NCBI GenBank assembly: GCA_019916065.1
Contig: CM034239.1
Span: 36,728,419-36,792,418 of the forward strand
Direction: 5' to 3'
From: Vitellaria paradoxa
Lineage: Eukaryota; Streptophyta; Magnoliopsida; Ericales; Sapotaceae
Length of the DNA stretch: 64,000 nt
The notes below the pieces were generated by a model. It did no database searches and was not told the DNA's origin. It saw nothing but the letters and a program-made list of their open reading frames with translations. How positions within the stretch are numbered: position 1 is the first letter of the stretch; each line of letters begins with the position of its first letter. A program made the position numbers and the translations under genes. Shown here one piece after another: positions 21,525 to 33,013 of this stretch.

Positions 21525-23735
21525 ATTGCCAACCAAAAAATTGGTAATTGAAAGGCAAATTTTAGTTGGCAAAACTTTTGCTAAATTACCATATTTTCCG
21601 ATCATATTTTGGTCGGCTATTATTAAATCCTCACTAACCAACTCGTTGGTAAATCTCAAGTCTTTACCGACTAACATTACTTGGCCAGCAAATGTAAAAA
21701 CCTTCCCCGACTAATTGGTCGACAAAGAGATATTCAATGGGAGAAATATGAAATCTTTCCCCGACCAAATGGTCGGGAATTCTTCACTTTTCCAAACCAA
21801 TTGGTCGCCAATTCTTCACTTTCCCTGACCAATTGGTCGGCAAAAAGGTTTAAATTAAAATTTTGAATTAATTTAAAAAAATAAAAATTCAAATGTGGTG
21901 CCACATGGCATTATTTGTCGACATGGCATCATGCCACATGGCAACTTGTGTTGTGCCAAGTGTCGACCTAAGATTGTGCCACATATCAACCTATTATTGC
22001 GTCACGTGTCGGCTCTATATTTTTGAGATTTTTATTGTTGTTGAGAATCGAACTTATGTCGCTTCTATAGAAGTTGGTGTAGTTGGCCACTAGGCCAAGC
22101 TATTATTTGTATATATATTTTATATATTTATATATATATAAACAAAATTTATCACTTTTAGCGACCAATTGGTCGGCAAAAGCACCCCTTTAGCGACCAA
22201 TTGGTCGCCAAAAATAATAAAATTTTTATTATTTTTATTTAATTATTTTAACTTTTTTTGTAATAATTTTAAACACTTTTTCCAACCAATTGGTTGACAA
22301 AAGTGCCCCTTTAGCGACCAATTGGTCGGCAAAAGTAATAAAAAATTTATTATTTATATTTAATTATTTTAACTTTTGTTTCAATAATTTGAAATCATAA
22401 ACAATATATAGAATTATACAAATATTTAGTAATAATTTATGAATAACTATTATATTTAACTAAAAAAATTTTATATCTTTTTTTATTTTCCTTTAACCCT
22501 TGTGCATAACACATATTTAATTTATGTCTTTAATTTAATTATATCATAGCTCATTATATAAATATTTCTTCATTCTGTATTTATATTTTTAAGAATAATT
22601 TGGTTGCATATAGTTTTAGTTTTAGAAAATTATTTTTAAAAACAAAATTTTTGAAAACTATTTTAAGAATTTATTTTTAAGACAAAAAAAAACGGTTTTA
22701 GGTGATCATATTTGAAAATAAGTTCTGAAAAGACAAATAAATAAAATTACTTAAAATTAATAAATAAATTTTTTGTTATTTTTTTTAATTTTTATTATTT
22801 CTAAATAAATATAAAATCATGTCACTTTAATATAATTAATAGTAAATATATACAAAACAATTATTAGATATTAAAATATTTAATATTCACCTAATTATAA
22901 ATCATACAAACTATAAAGACTACTTCAACATATTTACTTTGAAAAAAGAAATCGATTATACATTCAGGTTATCTAATTTGATTCGGTAAATTTAGTTTCA
23001 GCATTAATCTGATAACATTTTTTTCTATCTATGATTATAATTTTTGATAATTTTTGTAATTAAAATAAAATTTGTGAAATCTAATTTAAATCACACAAGG
23101 AGATAAACAAATTTGTTAGAGAGAAAGATAGAGAAAAAAATCAAAATTTAATTATTTTTATTTATTTATTTCTTTTTTTACAATAAATTTTTATCTCTTT
23201 TGGCAATTGGTAGTCAAAAGTGACACATTTACCTACCAATTGGTCGGCAAAGGTAATAAATATATTATTAATATTTTTAAGTTAGTTCATAACAAATATA
23301 TTATTTTTTAAAATTTTTAACGATCAATTGATCGGGGAAAGTAACCATATAAAAATTAAAATAATTATGTTGCTAAAGAATAATCTTTTAGCAACCAATT
23401 GGTTCCTAAAAAATTGGTAGCTAAAAGTGATACTTTTACCAACTAATTGGTTGGCAAAAGTAATAAATATTTTATTATTCTTATTCAAGTTTTTAGCAAC
23501 TAATTGGTCGGGAAAAGTAACTTTTTAGCAACCAAATTAATTTTGGTTATTAAAGATTACTTTTTAGCAACCAATTAGTAGAAAAAAGTTATTCTCTGGT
23601 GACTAACATTTATTTGGTCGGGAAAAAGTCACTATTAGTGACCAATCTTATTTTGGTTGGGAAAAGTAACCATTAGTAACCAAATTTATATTTGGTCGGG
23701 AAAAGTAATCGCCGAATATTTGATTTGTTGTAGTG
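21525..23735. mobile_element. non-autonomous CACTA-type transposon end region
   Basis: The right edge reads, on the minus strand, CACTACAACAAATCAAAT (starting at 23735), a CACTA/En-Spm terminus. From 21525 to 23735 more than 15 copies of a subterminal unit centred on the palindrome ACCAATTGGT occur in both orientations, usually as CGACCAATTGGTCGG(C/G)AAAAG. They cluster at 21525-21850, 22158-22340 and 23190-23735. No transposase frame is present. A matching CACTAC end could not be found on the left, so that end is decayed, truncated or further away. A tRNA-like module is embedded at 22043-22107. Confidence 0.7.
22043..22107 (-). other. tRNA-like pol III A-box/B-box module
   Basis: The minus strand reads AGCTTGGCCTAGTGGCCAAC (A-box TGGCCTAGTGG at 22087-22097) followed about 33 nt later by AGTTCGATTCTC (B-box, 22043-22054). 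Spacing and consensus match internal tRNA promoters. No cloverleaf acceptor stem is evident, so this is a tRNA-derived relic or SINE head within the CACTA region rather than a functional tRNA gene. Confidence 0.5.
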
Positions 23736-25304
23736 ATTATCCAATGATCTACACTTACCTAAAAATAAATAAATTAATAATTTAAATATTATTTCCTAAA
23801 TAAAGTTAACTAATTCCCCGGTGCAAAATATAAACACGTAAATAAAATAAATAATTAAAATTATATAAATGACTAATTCCTGAGTTATAACAATAATCAA
23901 GGGTTGTTAGCTGAGGTTGCATAGGGAATTCCAAAGAATCTTAGTTATTTGTTGGCAAGTTTTTTTTTTTTTTGTCAAATGTTGCAGTATAAATTACTTT
24001 TTAAAGTTAAAAAATCCTCTTATGGTTTGTAGGGCTAGAGGAATGTATTGTGGGGAAGAAATCTATTCATCAACGGGATCAAATAAAAATTAGGATCGAC
24101 ATAGAATGGAATAGGATGCTTTGAAAGAGTCATTAATAGATTCTAGGAAAAAACAATCCTTTCGTAGAAAATATGAAAATTTTGTGACTTTCAAATTTTG
24201 AAGGTTCATTATCTATTTATAATCACAACAAAGATTTGAGTTAGTAGAGGAAATTTTGTTGCGCTGCATGTCCCCTGATGTTGTGGAGGCCATTTTGAAA
24301 ATATATGTTCCTTTTTTTTCATTTTTTTTTTTTTTTGGCTCTTTTGTGTATAGTGCGAAAAATACTTGTGGTTTGAAATTCCATTTAGATAGAAATTTTC
24401 TTAAATATTTTCTGTTTATAAGATCAATCTATTGAACCGTGTAAGGCGCAGTAGGTGATTGCTCCAATTGTATTTTTGTCAAGAGTCTTTGCAATATATG
24501 TTTTATGGGCTATAATGTAGCAATAGCTCTATGGTTTGGATCTACTTTGGAATTGAGAATTCACCAAAAAAAATAATATTTTCACTACTACGTATCAAAG
24601 TCCCATAAGAATCGATATGTAGCATCATCACAAGCACAATTAGTTCTTTTTTAACTGGAACTGAGAGACCTTTCATTTAACTTCTTTTTTTATATGTCTC
24701 CTCTCTCTCAAACCAAACTATTAGTCAGTGATTATTTGAGATGTGTGATTCTTATATATTTCAGTGTATAATGCATAAAATATGCACAATATATTCTTTG
24801 ATTTGGAGATAATAGAATACTATAAGAGGGAGAAAAGGAGTAGCATGAGTTGTCGAGTTGCTCCACCACCGAGACTTACATGTTGTGGATTCGAGTCCAT
24901 TTCACGTACCCTTCTCTTCCTCATATGCTTATTCTATCTTCAATATATGAAGTGTCTACTAATTTCACCAACACCCCTTATAGTTTCGGTTTTATATACT
25001 TAAACTCCACGAATTTCATAAATATACACCTAAATTTTTTAAAATTTGTATTACATTCACTCAAACCTCTTCTATTAAATTTTTCATCCAAAAGTTAACT
25101 TTTAATCAATTTAATACTATGAAATTATCTTTATAACCTTAATATTAATAAAATTAATGCTTATATTATGATACATGTATCTTTTTTATATATACAAATT
25201 ACATTATAATTAATTTATTAAATTTTTTGTGAACATTTTTTTATATAAATACTTTAAATTATTATGGTTTGCTTTAATATTTTAAATTTGTATTGTATAT
25301 GGTT
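23736..25304. other. AT-rich intergenic, no gene supported
   Basis: 24836-24895 has a B-box-like GGATTCGAGTCC and may be a SINE relic. About 24960-25150 is an inverted, diverged copy of 42090-42260 (shared GGTTTTRTAYACTTAAA and AACTTTTAATCAATTTAATA), so it is another dispersed repeat. Confidence 0.4.
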
Positions 25305-25625
25305 ACGCCCCGAATTCCTATAACCTAAGGACATGAACTACCCACATGAAATATCACTCCTAACATAAATTCTCTATCCTACAATCAGAGTCATAGCATG
25401 ATAAATGAGCAAAATTAAATAAAATAATAAGATAAAATTCAAATTTGAAAATTAGAGCCTCAGTTAAACTAGCCAGGTAACCAAAACTCTAATAATTATA
25501 CCCAATGCCTCTATCGGGCCCAAACTAAAATCAATAAATTTATATAATAATCCTAATAACATAAATCCTCACAAACATAGGTTCATAAAATTGTCACTAA
25601 ATTTAGTAAATAATTGAAAAGTAAA
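25305..25625. other. non-coding sequence left of the inverted LTR
   Basis: Starts TTACGCCCCGAATTCC, with an arrangement like the possible LTR at 19690 (CCCC(A/G)AATT, then AAGGA). It may be the left half of a Gypsy-like LTR split by the Copia block, with 37866 onwards as the right half. Weakly supported. Confidence 0.25.
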
Positions 25626-26689
25626 TGTAAGTTCTAAATTTTCAAGTTCACTAGTTAAATGGTTTATCATGCATTCTTGTTAGTGTCTATATAGGCTTTA
25701 GTAATTGGCAATTTCTAAGCAAACACTTTACTTGTAATTGTTCATTCCAAAAATGTCACAAGACTATTGAAATGATTCACTAAAAGAGGCCAAAGTGTGT
25801 TAGTATATCATAAGGTAAGGTTGGGAGAAGAACATCTGCTACTCTTGATTAGCTAATGCTCTGGGTCATTGTCATCTTCTTAGCTTTTCACTGACAAAGA
25901 GATTCAAAATTAAAAGTGCGTGAACTTGAGAGTTCGCAAGCATGAGATTGGCAACTCGTGCCCGCGAGCTTCCACTTTCATCTGGAACATTGTGGATTTT
26001 TGTATAGTATGTGTCCAGCATGTCTCGTGATTATAAGTTAGGAAGCTCTTGCCTAAGAAACTACTCCAACTGGTCGCACAGATTTTTTCAAGTAATACAT
26101 TTGACTATTTTACCCTTTTCTTTCTGATATAAATAGCAAAAATCTTTTCCCATCTCTAAGCTTTTTGACTTGCACACAGTTTACCTACCATTTCAAGCAA
26201 AAAAGCTGTTAGGATGACTATAAGCTCTTGAATCCTTCGGGGCTTAGGTAATTCTTTCCATCTTTGGCACAAATCTCTCTTCATCAAGTTCAAGCTCAGG
26301 TTTGTGGCGTGAAATCAGATCGGGGAGCTGTCACTTCAAAGATTGAAGGTAGATTTCTTCACGGGTTGAGGTGAGTTGCAAGTTTGGCTAGCAAGCAAGG
26401 TTTAAGATTGTGAACAAGGAGATCAATAGGTTTTGATTGGGGAAACTTATTATACTTTCCTTTGGACACCTTGTAACCTCTTTTTATATAGTGAAGATTT
26501 CTAGTCTGATCCGCTCAAGGATCCAAGGTTGTTTTTTCCTTTGATTTTAAAAGAGTTTTTACCCTTGTCAACAAATCTTTATGTATTTATGGTGGTGTTT
26601 TTATTTAACTATTTTTCTTACTATGGATGGATCTTAATTCACTGTGTACAGTTGTGATGAATTAGTTTGGATAATTTTTGGGACCTTCA
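25626..26689 (+). repeat. inverted solo LTR related to the Copia LTR
   Basis: The segment runs TGTAAGTTC to GGGACCTTCA, mirroring the Copia LTR, which in its own 5'-3' sense runs TGTAAGTGTC to GGGACTTTCA. Its right 270 bp match the reverse complement of the neighbouring 3' LTR block by block: GGGGAAACTT, ACCTTGTAACCTCT, TATAGTGAAGAT, TCTRATCCGCT, AAGGATCC, TTTTTAC. It lies head-on to the Copia element with 29 bp between. The left boundary is less secure than the right, and no target duplication is visible. Confidence 0.65.
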
Positions 26690-26718
26690 ATTCCATTCAC
26701 ACCAATATTAGTTTTTAC

Positions 26719-27686
26719 TGAAAGTCCCAAATCTCCCACAATAATATCCCAATCAAAACATTCACAGCTGAATATAATAAGATAAACCAAAGAGACAACA
26801 GGATTTATTGACTAGAGTAAAAACCCCTTAGAAAATTAAGGAGAAAACAACCCCGGATCCTTAAGCGGATTAGACTAAACCATCTTCACTATAAAATCAG
26901 AGGTTACAAGGTATATAGAAATGGATTACAAGTTTCCCCAACCAACTACCCGTTGATCTACTTGCCTAAAAACCCATTCTAACCTTGATTGCTAGACATC
27001 CCGCAATGCACCTCAACCCGTAAAAAAGAAGACCTTCAAAAACTTAAATAAGCTCACCCGATCTGAAACATATCTGCAGATCTGAGCTGATTGATGATGA
27101 ATCTTTACCAAAGATGATTGGTGATGTCAAGAATGAACCAAGTTAAGCATCTCATCATCCCTTTTTGGATTCTTTCTCAAATAAACTTAGTGAGTGTGAC
27201 GTTCTGTCCAAAAGGTTAGGGTTAAGAAGAGAAAAGTTCTTTTTATATCAAAAGAGAGGGTTAAAAAAGTCATTTGGACAGATCTTAAAAAATCTGGATG
27301 TCGTCACAGGCAGTTCGTGGGCACAGACTGCACATGAACTGCTCACAAGACCCTCTTGCATACTGGACATAATTTTTCAGATGTCACAGGCATCTCGTAG
27401 GCATGAACTCCTCACGAACTGCTTATGAGACTTCTTAAGATTTGGACAGTGACAATTTAGGTCCAAAAAATGGATGAGCAAAAGCTTGTTGAACCAATAA
27501 CCACTTCTCTTCCCACTTCAATGCTCTTCTCAACTATCAATCAGGATGCTTAAACACTCTTTGGTACATGTCTAAGCATTGAACAACCTAACTTATGACA
27601 TTCTACCCAATTGAAGGAGAACAAATACAAGCAAAGTATTGTCTCGGATATTGCCAACACAAAATCTAATCTAAAAGACACTTACA
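26719..27686 (-). repeat. Copia 3' LTR (left copy)
   Basis: 968 bp, TGTAAGTGTC to GGGACTTTCA in element sense. A TATA-like TATAAAAAG lies on the minus strand at 27239-27247. It is paired with 36899-37865. Confidence 0.93.
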
Positions 27687-27699
27687 ATCTCCCCCTTTG
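27687..27699 (-). promoter_or_regulatory. Copia polypurine tract
   Basis: On the minus strand CAAAGGGGGAGAT directly precedes the TGTAAGTG start of the 3' LTR, the standard plus-strand priming site. Confidence 0.9.
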
Positions 27700-27873
27700 A
27701 CAATTCCGGGACAAAACACCCCAACACCCCAATTTACATCCAATTAAAGTATGTCATAAGTTCTAGGCCTAAGCGGCAACCATGGTAAACCTGAAATACA
27801 ATTCAAGAGCAGAAAGCATAGCAGCAGTAGTCACAGAAAACCAATTTCAAATTAACTTCTAAAAACAATTCAA

Positions 27874-27954
27874 CTCCCCCTCAAACATACATTCAAAATT
27901 CTTACCCCTTAAACATGATCACTCCCCCTTAATCCCAAATTTCTCCCCCTTTTT
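27874..27954 (-). repeat. extra PPT-like purine tracts
   Basis: Three further runs read on the minus strand as GAGGGGGAG-type sequences at 27874-27881, 27922-27930 and 27943-27954, spaced 20-50 bp apart upstream of the true PPT. Repeated PPT-like motifs near the 3' LTR are a described Sirevirus trait. Confidence 0.6.
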
Positions 27955-28132
27955 GTTCGGAGTTGACAAATAACAAACAAGTTAATCAGCAAATGTTCAG
28001 TTGGGTAAACAGTAAGCAGATTAGCCATAGAAAGCACAAAAAGCTTAAGAGTTCAAACTGACAATCCAGAACAGTAGCAAAACAACCAAATAGTCAACAG
28101 GTGTTACAAAATATCCAAAAGAGACACAATCA

Positions 28133-29569
28133 TCAAGGTCTATTGCGGCCACGACGGGAGTACGCTTTGATTTCATTGAAGGCACCAACAAGATCTCCAA
28201 CTTCAGTCTCAAGAGTAGTAACTTTGTCACTCATGAAGGTTAGGGATGTGCGAGCAGATGTAGCAATTTCGCCAAGGGAGGTGACAAAGAAGTCCATCTG
28301 TGTCGTGCAGTAAGTGGCAGCACTGTTGACAGCATTCAGATCACGCAACATGGAGGTGCGAGTACTTTCATTCTCTGATAAAACAACTACTTCCAGGTGG
28401 GAGACACGGTCTGACAGAGTTCTTTCAAAATGAGTGAGACGATTTGTCAAAGCATTAAGAGCAAATACAATCACAGAGTTAGGATTAGATAGAGAGTATC
28501 CAGAAGGAAGATCAGTGGGGATCGAAGTAGGAGGGCAGTGACCCATAGAATAACCAGATGACTGTGGATCAGAGGAGGAGGCAGTAGGTTTCTTCTGAGC
28601 GATTGTACGAGAGATGGTTACCCGATTAATGGGTTTTTCTTGGGCAAGGGCTAACTCATCAACTCGACGAACTATGTTAAACTGGGACGTGAGAAGATTG
28701 GTGATAAAAACACCATAAGGTAGTCCAACTCGAGTACCCTTCTGCTTGAAGGCATTACAGATGTTTTGGAACAAAATAGAGGGAAGATCTATAGGAATGC
28801 CATGGATGAGATAGTAGAGGAATTTGACCCTTTCCTCAGAAATGTCAAAACAGTGATGTGCAGGAGAGATGACAGAATCAACAATCAGATTCAAAATTTT
28901 GAATAGAACAGTAAACTCACTGTGTTTGAAACTCATGCCGGAGAACCAAGGTTGTGGTGCATCTCTCATTGGGTTAGCCATTTCAGATGGAGGGGGAAGA
29001 GACATCCAATTGAGGTTTGGATATTGTGCATCAGAAACACGGAGAATGTGAAAGTATGTGGCAAGAGAGTCTACAGTGAAAGTGAAAGACACCCCTCTGA
29101 CTTTGGTGTCAAAGGACTCAAAACCATGTGAAAAATTATGCATGTTAGTGTAGAACTCACGCACACTATTTTCTGATGCATGCCCATACTCAGTACAGAC
29201 CTTTACCCAGCCCCGATTACAAAAGATCTATTTGATGAAGAGAATTTCCCTAATAAGTTGGGAGAAATCAACCGGCCGTTCAAGAAGAACCAGTCGATAA
29301 AAGAAAACTGACTCAAATAGGTTCTAGCCACCAGAAATAAAGGTTTCAGTCTCGGAAGATGAAGAGTCAGAGTCACACCTCACCGGAGATGCAGAGGAGG
29401 GTTTCGATGAAGATCCTTTATTGACGAATGCAGCCTTGGTTCTGGGAGTGGTCAAAGACCCACCACGGGTGGAAGAACCCTTATTCTTTTGCATGGTTGA
29501 TTTAAGATGGATTTTGGTCGATTTTGGTCCCGATCGACAGTAGCCCTTGGGTTGTTTGATCTTCGCCAT
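28133..29569 (-). pseudogene. Sirevirus third ORF (plant transposon-associated protein), interrupted
   Basis: One frame is shared from ATG at 29569 to the stop at 28133, about 478 codons, but broken by two TAG codons (29324-29326 and about 29231). The first 81 codons are basic and Ser/Thr-rich (MAKIKQPKGYCR, then SSTRGGSLTTPR). After the breaks, VREFYTNMHNF and TKVRGVSFTF match the conserved start of the domain often labelled putative plant transposon protein. The C-terminal part (HFERTLSDRVSHLEV to KVTTLETEVGDLVGAF) looks coiled-coil. In Sireviruses an ORF at this place has been called envelope-like, but I see no signal peptide or membrane anchor here. Function unknown. Confidence 0.75.
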
Positions 29570-31528
29570 TGTTGTTGGCTGGAACAGGGTTCAAAATGTG
29601 GATGAAGGTATGTGAAATGGAGAAGAATGAAAAGATGAAGTCCAAAAGGCAAGGGTTTCTGATGAGACATGAGAGAAGGTATAGCGGTAATCTGATATAG
29701 GTATATGCACAACTCAAGGACACACGAGCCCAAAAAGAGTGGAGATGAAGAGTCAAAAATAATTTCAAGGAGGCCTTCAAGAAGGGATTTCCGGGAGTGA
29801 GGCATGAAGAAAATTTCCAGAGGATTAGGGTTTTATTGTGCTTCGAAGAAGATGAAGAGATTTGTATGAATGAAAAGATGTGATCAGTTAGAGAGAGAGA
29901 GAGATGGCAGCCGTTGGTGGGAAAAGTGAACGGAGATTTAATGCTTCGGTTGAAATTTTGAAACCCGTGCTTGAGATAAGCACCCAAAATAAGAAACCAC
30001 CAAAAAATAAATAAATAAAGGACAAAAAGTGGACACGTGTCAGTTAATTAACCTACACACATGTATGACCCACATCCAAATAGGCAAAAACAAATCAATT
30101 GAAAAAGACTCAAGCCAATTAAATATCAACACGTGGAAATGACATCAGTGTATCAACCTTCTTTTGTACCGAATATGTACGGTGCACTCATCAATTCAAA
30201 AAATTTTCCAAGTTAGTCATTCCACTCTTCACTCTGCAGCAAAAAGAAGTTAGTGGGACATACAAGGAGATAAAAAGGACAAAATTGACCTGCTAGACTG
30301 AATTAATTAAAAGACAAATAAGGATAAAGTGATTTTTTTTTTTTTCACAAGGCCCATTAAAAAAAAAATCTTCAAACCAAACATCTCCCTCAGACTTTAA
30401 GAGAATTAACAGAAGCATTTCGTGCCCACAAGGATCACATAAACTTCCTACAAGCCTTGAACAAAAACCAGATTTCATGAAACAGCAAATTTATGCTAAA
30501 GCCCTGTCAACAAAAGCCACTATTAACGAAGACACTTTCTTATATAGATTTTTCTCAACGTAGAATAATTGATACAAACAATTAAAGCTATGAATAAAAT
30601 CAATTGTTTGAACACGCAGTTTCAATTAAGAGTCAAAATACTGAATTTTCAGAATTCATAAAAATAAGATATTGACTTACACAATAAAAAATTAACTCAA
30701 TGTCCAAATCCTTTTAAACATCTTTGAAAAATACAAATAATCGGCAGAGAAGTATTTCAAATAAGACTTTAATTCCACACAAATGTTTTTCAGTTAACTA
30801 GATCGACATCTCGAGACATGATACTAGCTGTAGAACCACATTCAAATTCTCTAGAAGATGTCTATTTGGAAGTCAAACCAATTAATTGCCCAACAATAGT
30901 AACACAGCAGCTTTCTCACATTGTGAGAGGTGAAATTTGATATTGCAATTTAAATTCAAACATCCTTATCTCTCCAAAACAAAATTTAATTCAATAAGTG
31001 CAATGTGATGAAGGTTTTCGCAAACTTTTCTCCTTTTTTATTTTTATTTTTTTTTCACCTTTAACATCTTTTTGAAGAACGTTAGAGAACAAAGTGGTAA
31101 CCCTTTTCATCACTTTAATTGGGATATTCAACAACTTTAATATTCCCAACCTTTGTAACTTGGAATAGAGAGAATTGTGGGCTAATCAACTATGGGTCAA
31201 TCCAAAGTAAACATCAAACTAGTAATTCAAGAAAGTTTCCATCTCATTTGACCGTGTGTTCGACATCAACCAGGTTAAAAGTAAAACATAAATGTGATTT
31301 CAATAATCAACATGTTCAACACAATCTCCACACACCATGAGATTAAAAAAGAAATCTACAAAACAAGACAATTGGCCAAAAATTGAAAGTGTAAGGAAAT
31401 ATCAAGTTCAAACAAATTCTTACTCTTCTAAATATTTCAAACACTTAAGTGACACAATATGATCTTACTTTCAATTTAAATTCATAGTAATAAATGTAAG
31501 ATCATTTATTCTCAGACTTGAGATATAA
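29570..31528 (-). other. Copia internal non-coding spacer between ORF3 and pol
   Basis: About 2 kb inside the element without supported coding sequence. Short frames at 29452-29987 are shadows of ORF3 upstream sequence. It includes a poly(T) and a GAGA run. No recognisable captured gene. Confidence 0.6.
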
Positions 31529-33004
31529 CTATTCAAGAAGTATCACTCCAAGAGATGAACGAAGATATTCAAATCTTGAAGCTTCCAATGGCTTTGTAAA
31601 TATATCAGCAAGTTGTTGGTCAGTGGAAATGTGTTCTAAACTCAACACTTGTCTCTTAACAAGATCTCTTATGAAATGATGCCTTATATCAATGTGTTTT
31701 GTCCGAGAGTGTTGAACAGGATTTTTGGAAATATTGATAGCACTCAAGTTATCACAAAACAAAGACATAGTACCTTGATTGATTCCATAATCTAAAAGCA
31801 TCTGCTTCATCCAAAAAACTTGAGCACAATAGCTCCCGGCTGCAATGTACTCAGCTTCGGCTGTTGAAAGTGAAATGGAGTTCTGTTTCTTGCTATGCCA
31901 AGCCACTAAGTTCCCTCCAATGTAAAAACAGCCTCCTGAAGTGCTTTTTCTATCATCACAACACCCTGCCCAATCTGCATCTGAATAACAGGTGATTTCT
32001 GAAGAAGAACCATTAGAAAACCAGATACCATAATCTAGAGTCCCATTTACATAACGAATAATGCGTTTGACAGCTGTCAAATGAGATTCGTTAGGACAAG
32101 ATTGATACCTAGCACAAATGCCTACACTAAAGGCAAGGTCTGGACGACTAGCTATCAAGTACAGTAGGCTACCAATCATGCTGCAGTATAATGTTTGGTC
32201 AACACACTTCCCAAATTCATCTTTATTCAGTTTGGTAGTTGTGCCCATGGGAGTCCTAGCATGCTTAGTTATAGAAAGTCCAAACTTTTGAACCAAATTT
32301 CTTGCATACTTGGATTGAGATACGAAAATACCATTTTTCAATTGTTTAATTTGCAACCCTAAGAAAAAGTTCAGCTCACCAACCATGCTCATTTCAAATT
32401 GACTTTTCATGAGTTCAGCAAAGTTTAAGGCATGCTTTTCTGAAGTAGAGCCAAAAACAATGTCATCCACATAAATTTGTGCAATGGTAATTTCCTTAGA
32501 ATTTCTATGGATGAACAATGTTTTGTTTACACTTCCCCTTAAAAAATTTGACTCTACCAAAAATTTGGTAAGTCTTTCATACCAAGCTCTTGGAGCTTGT
32601 TTTATACCATACAATGCCTTATTGAAACGAAACACATGATTGGGATGCTTAGGATCAATGAAGCCTTTTGGTTGCTCCATAAAAACTTCTTCTTGTATAA
32701 AACCATTCAAAAATGCACTTTTTACATCCATTTGAAAAAGTTTGAATCCTAAGTAGCAAGAAATAGCCAACAAAATTTGAATTAATTCTAGTCTAGCCAC
32801 GGGTGCAAAAGTCTCATCAAAATCCACTCCTTCAACTTGAGTGTATCCTTGTGCAACTAATCTAGCTTTGTTTCTTACAATAGTGCCAAATTCATCAGTT
32901 TTGTTTTTGAAAATCCATTTGGTCCCTATAACATTAACATCACTAAGTCTAGGCACAAGTCCCAAAACTTCATTTCTAGAAAATTGTTCTAATTCTCCAT
33001 GCAT
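31529..33004 (-). pseudogene. Copia reverse transcriptase and RNase H part of pol
   Basis: A 491-codon open segment with the RVT_2 core: WIFKNKTDEFGTIVRNKARLV at the start, ALYGIKQAPRAWYERL, and the catalytic YVDD box. Ty1/Copia-type RNase H follows with its acidic residues in CYSDADWAGC, STAEAEYIAA and LFCDNLSAI, ending near TKHIDIRHHFIRDLV. It is in the same frame as the integrase segment but separated from it by a TAG at 33014-33016, where related elements carry a Trp (TGG to TAG). The enzymatic motifs themselves are intact. Confidence 0.9.
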
Positions 33005-33013
33005 GGCATTAAT

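Noticed and set aside
21502..21866. Overlapping plus-strand ORFs with repeated PN(Q/W)LV-like residues
   Set aside because: They are translations of the ACCAATTGGT subterminal repeats of the CACTA region.
24836..24900. tRNA gene or SINE at a GGATTCGAGTCC B-box
   Set aside because: No convincing A-box, no cloverleaf, no poly(A) end or target duplication.
29452..29987. Two overlapping minus-strand ORFs (117 and 161 codons) upstream of Copia ORF3
   Set aside because: They lie in other frames over the ORF3 start and spacer and show no conserved motif.
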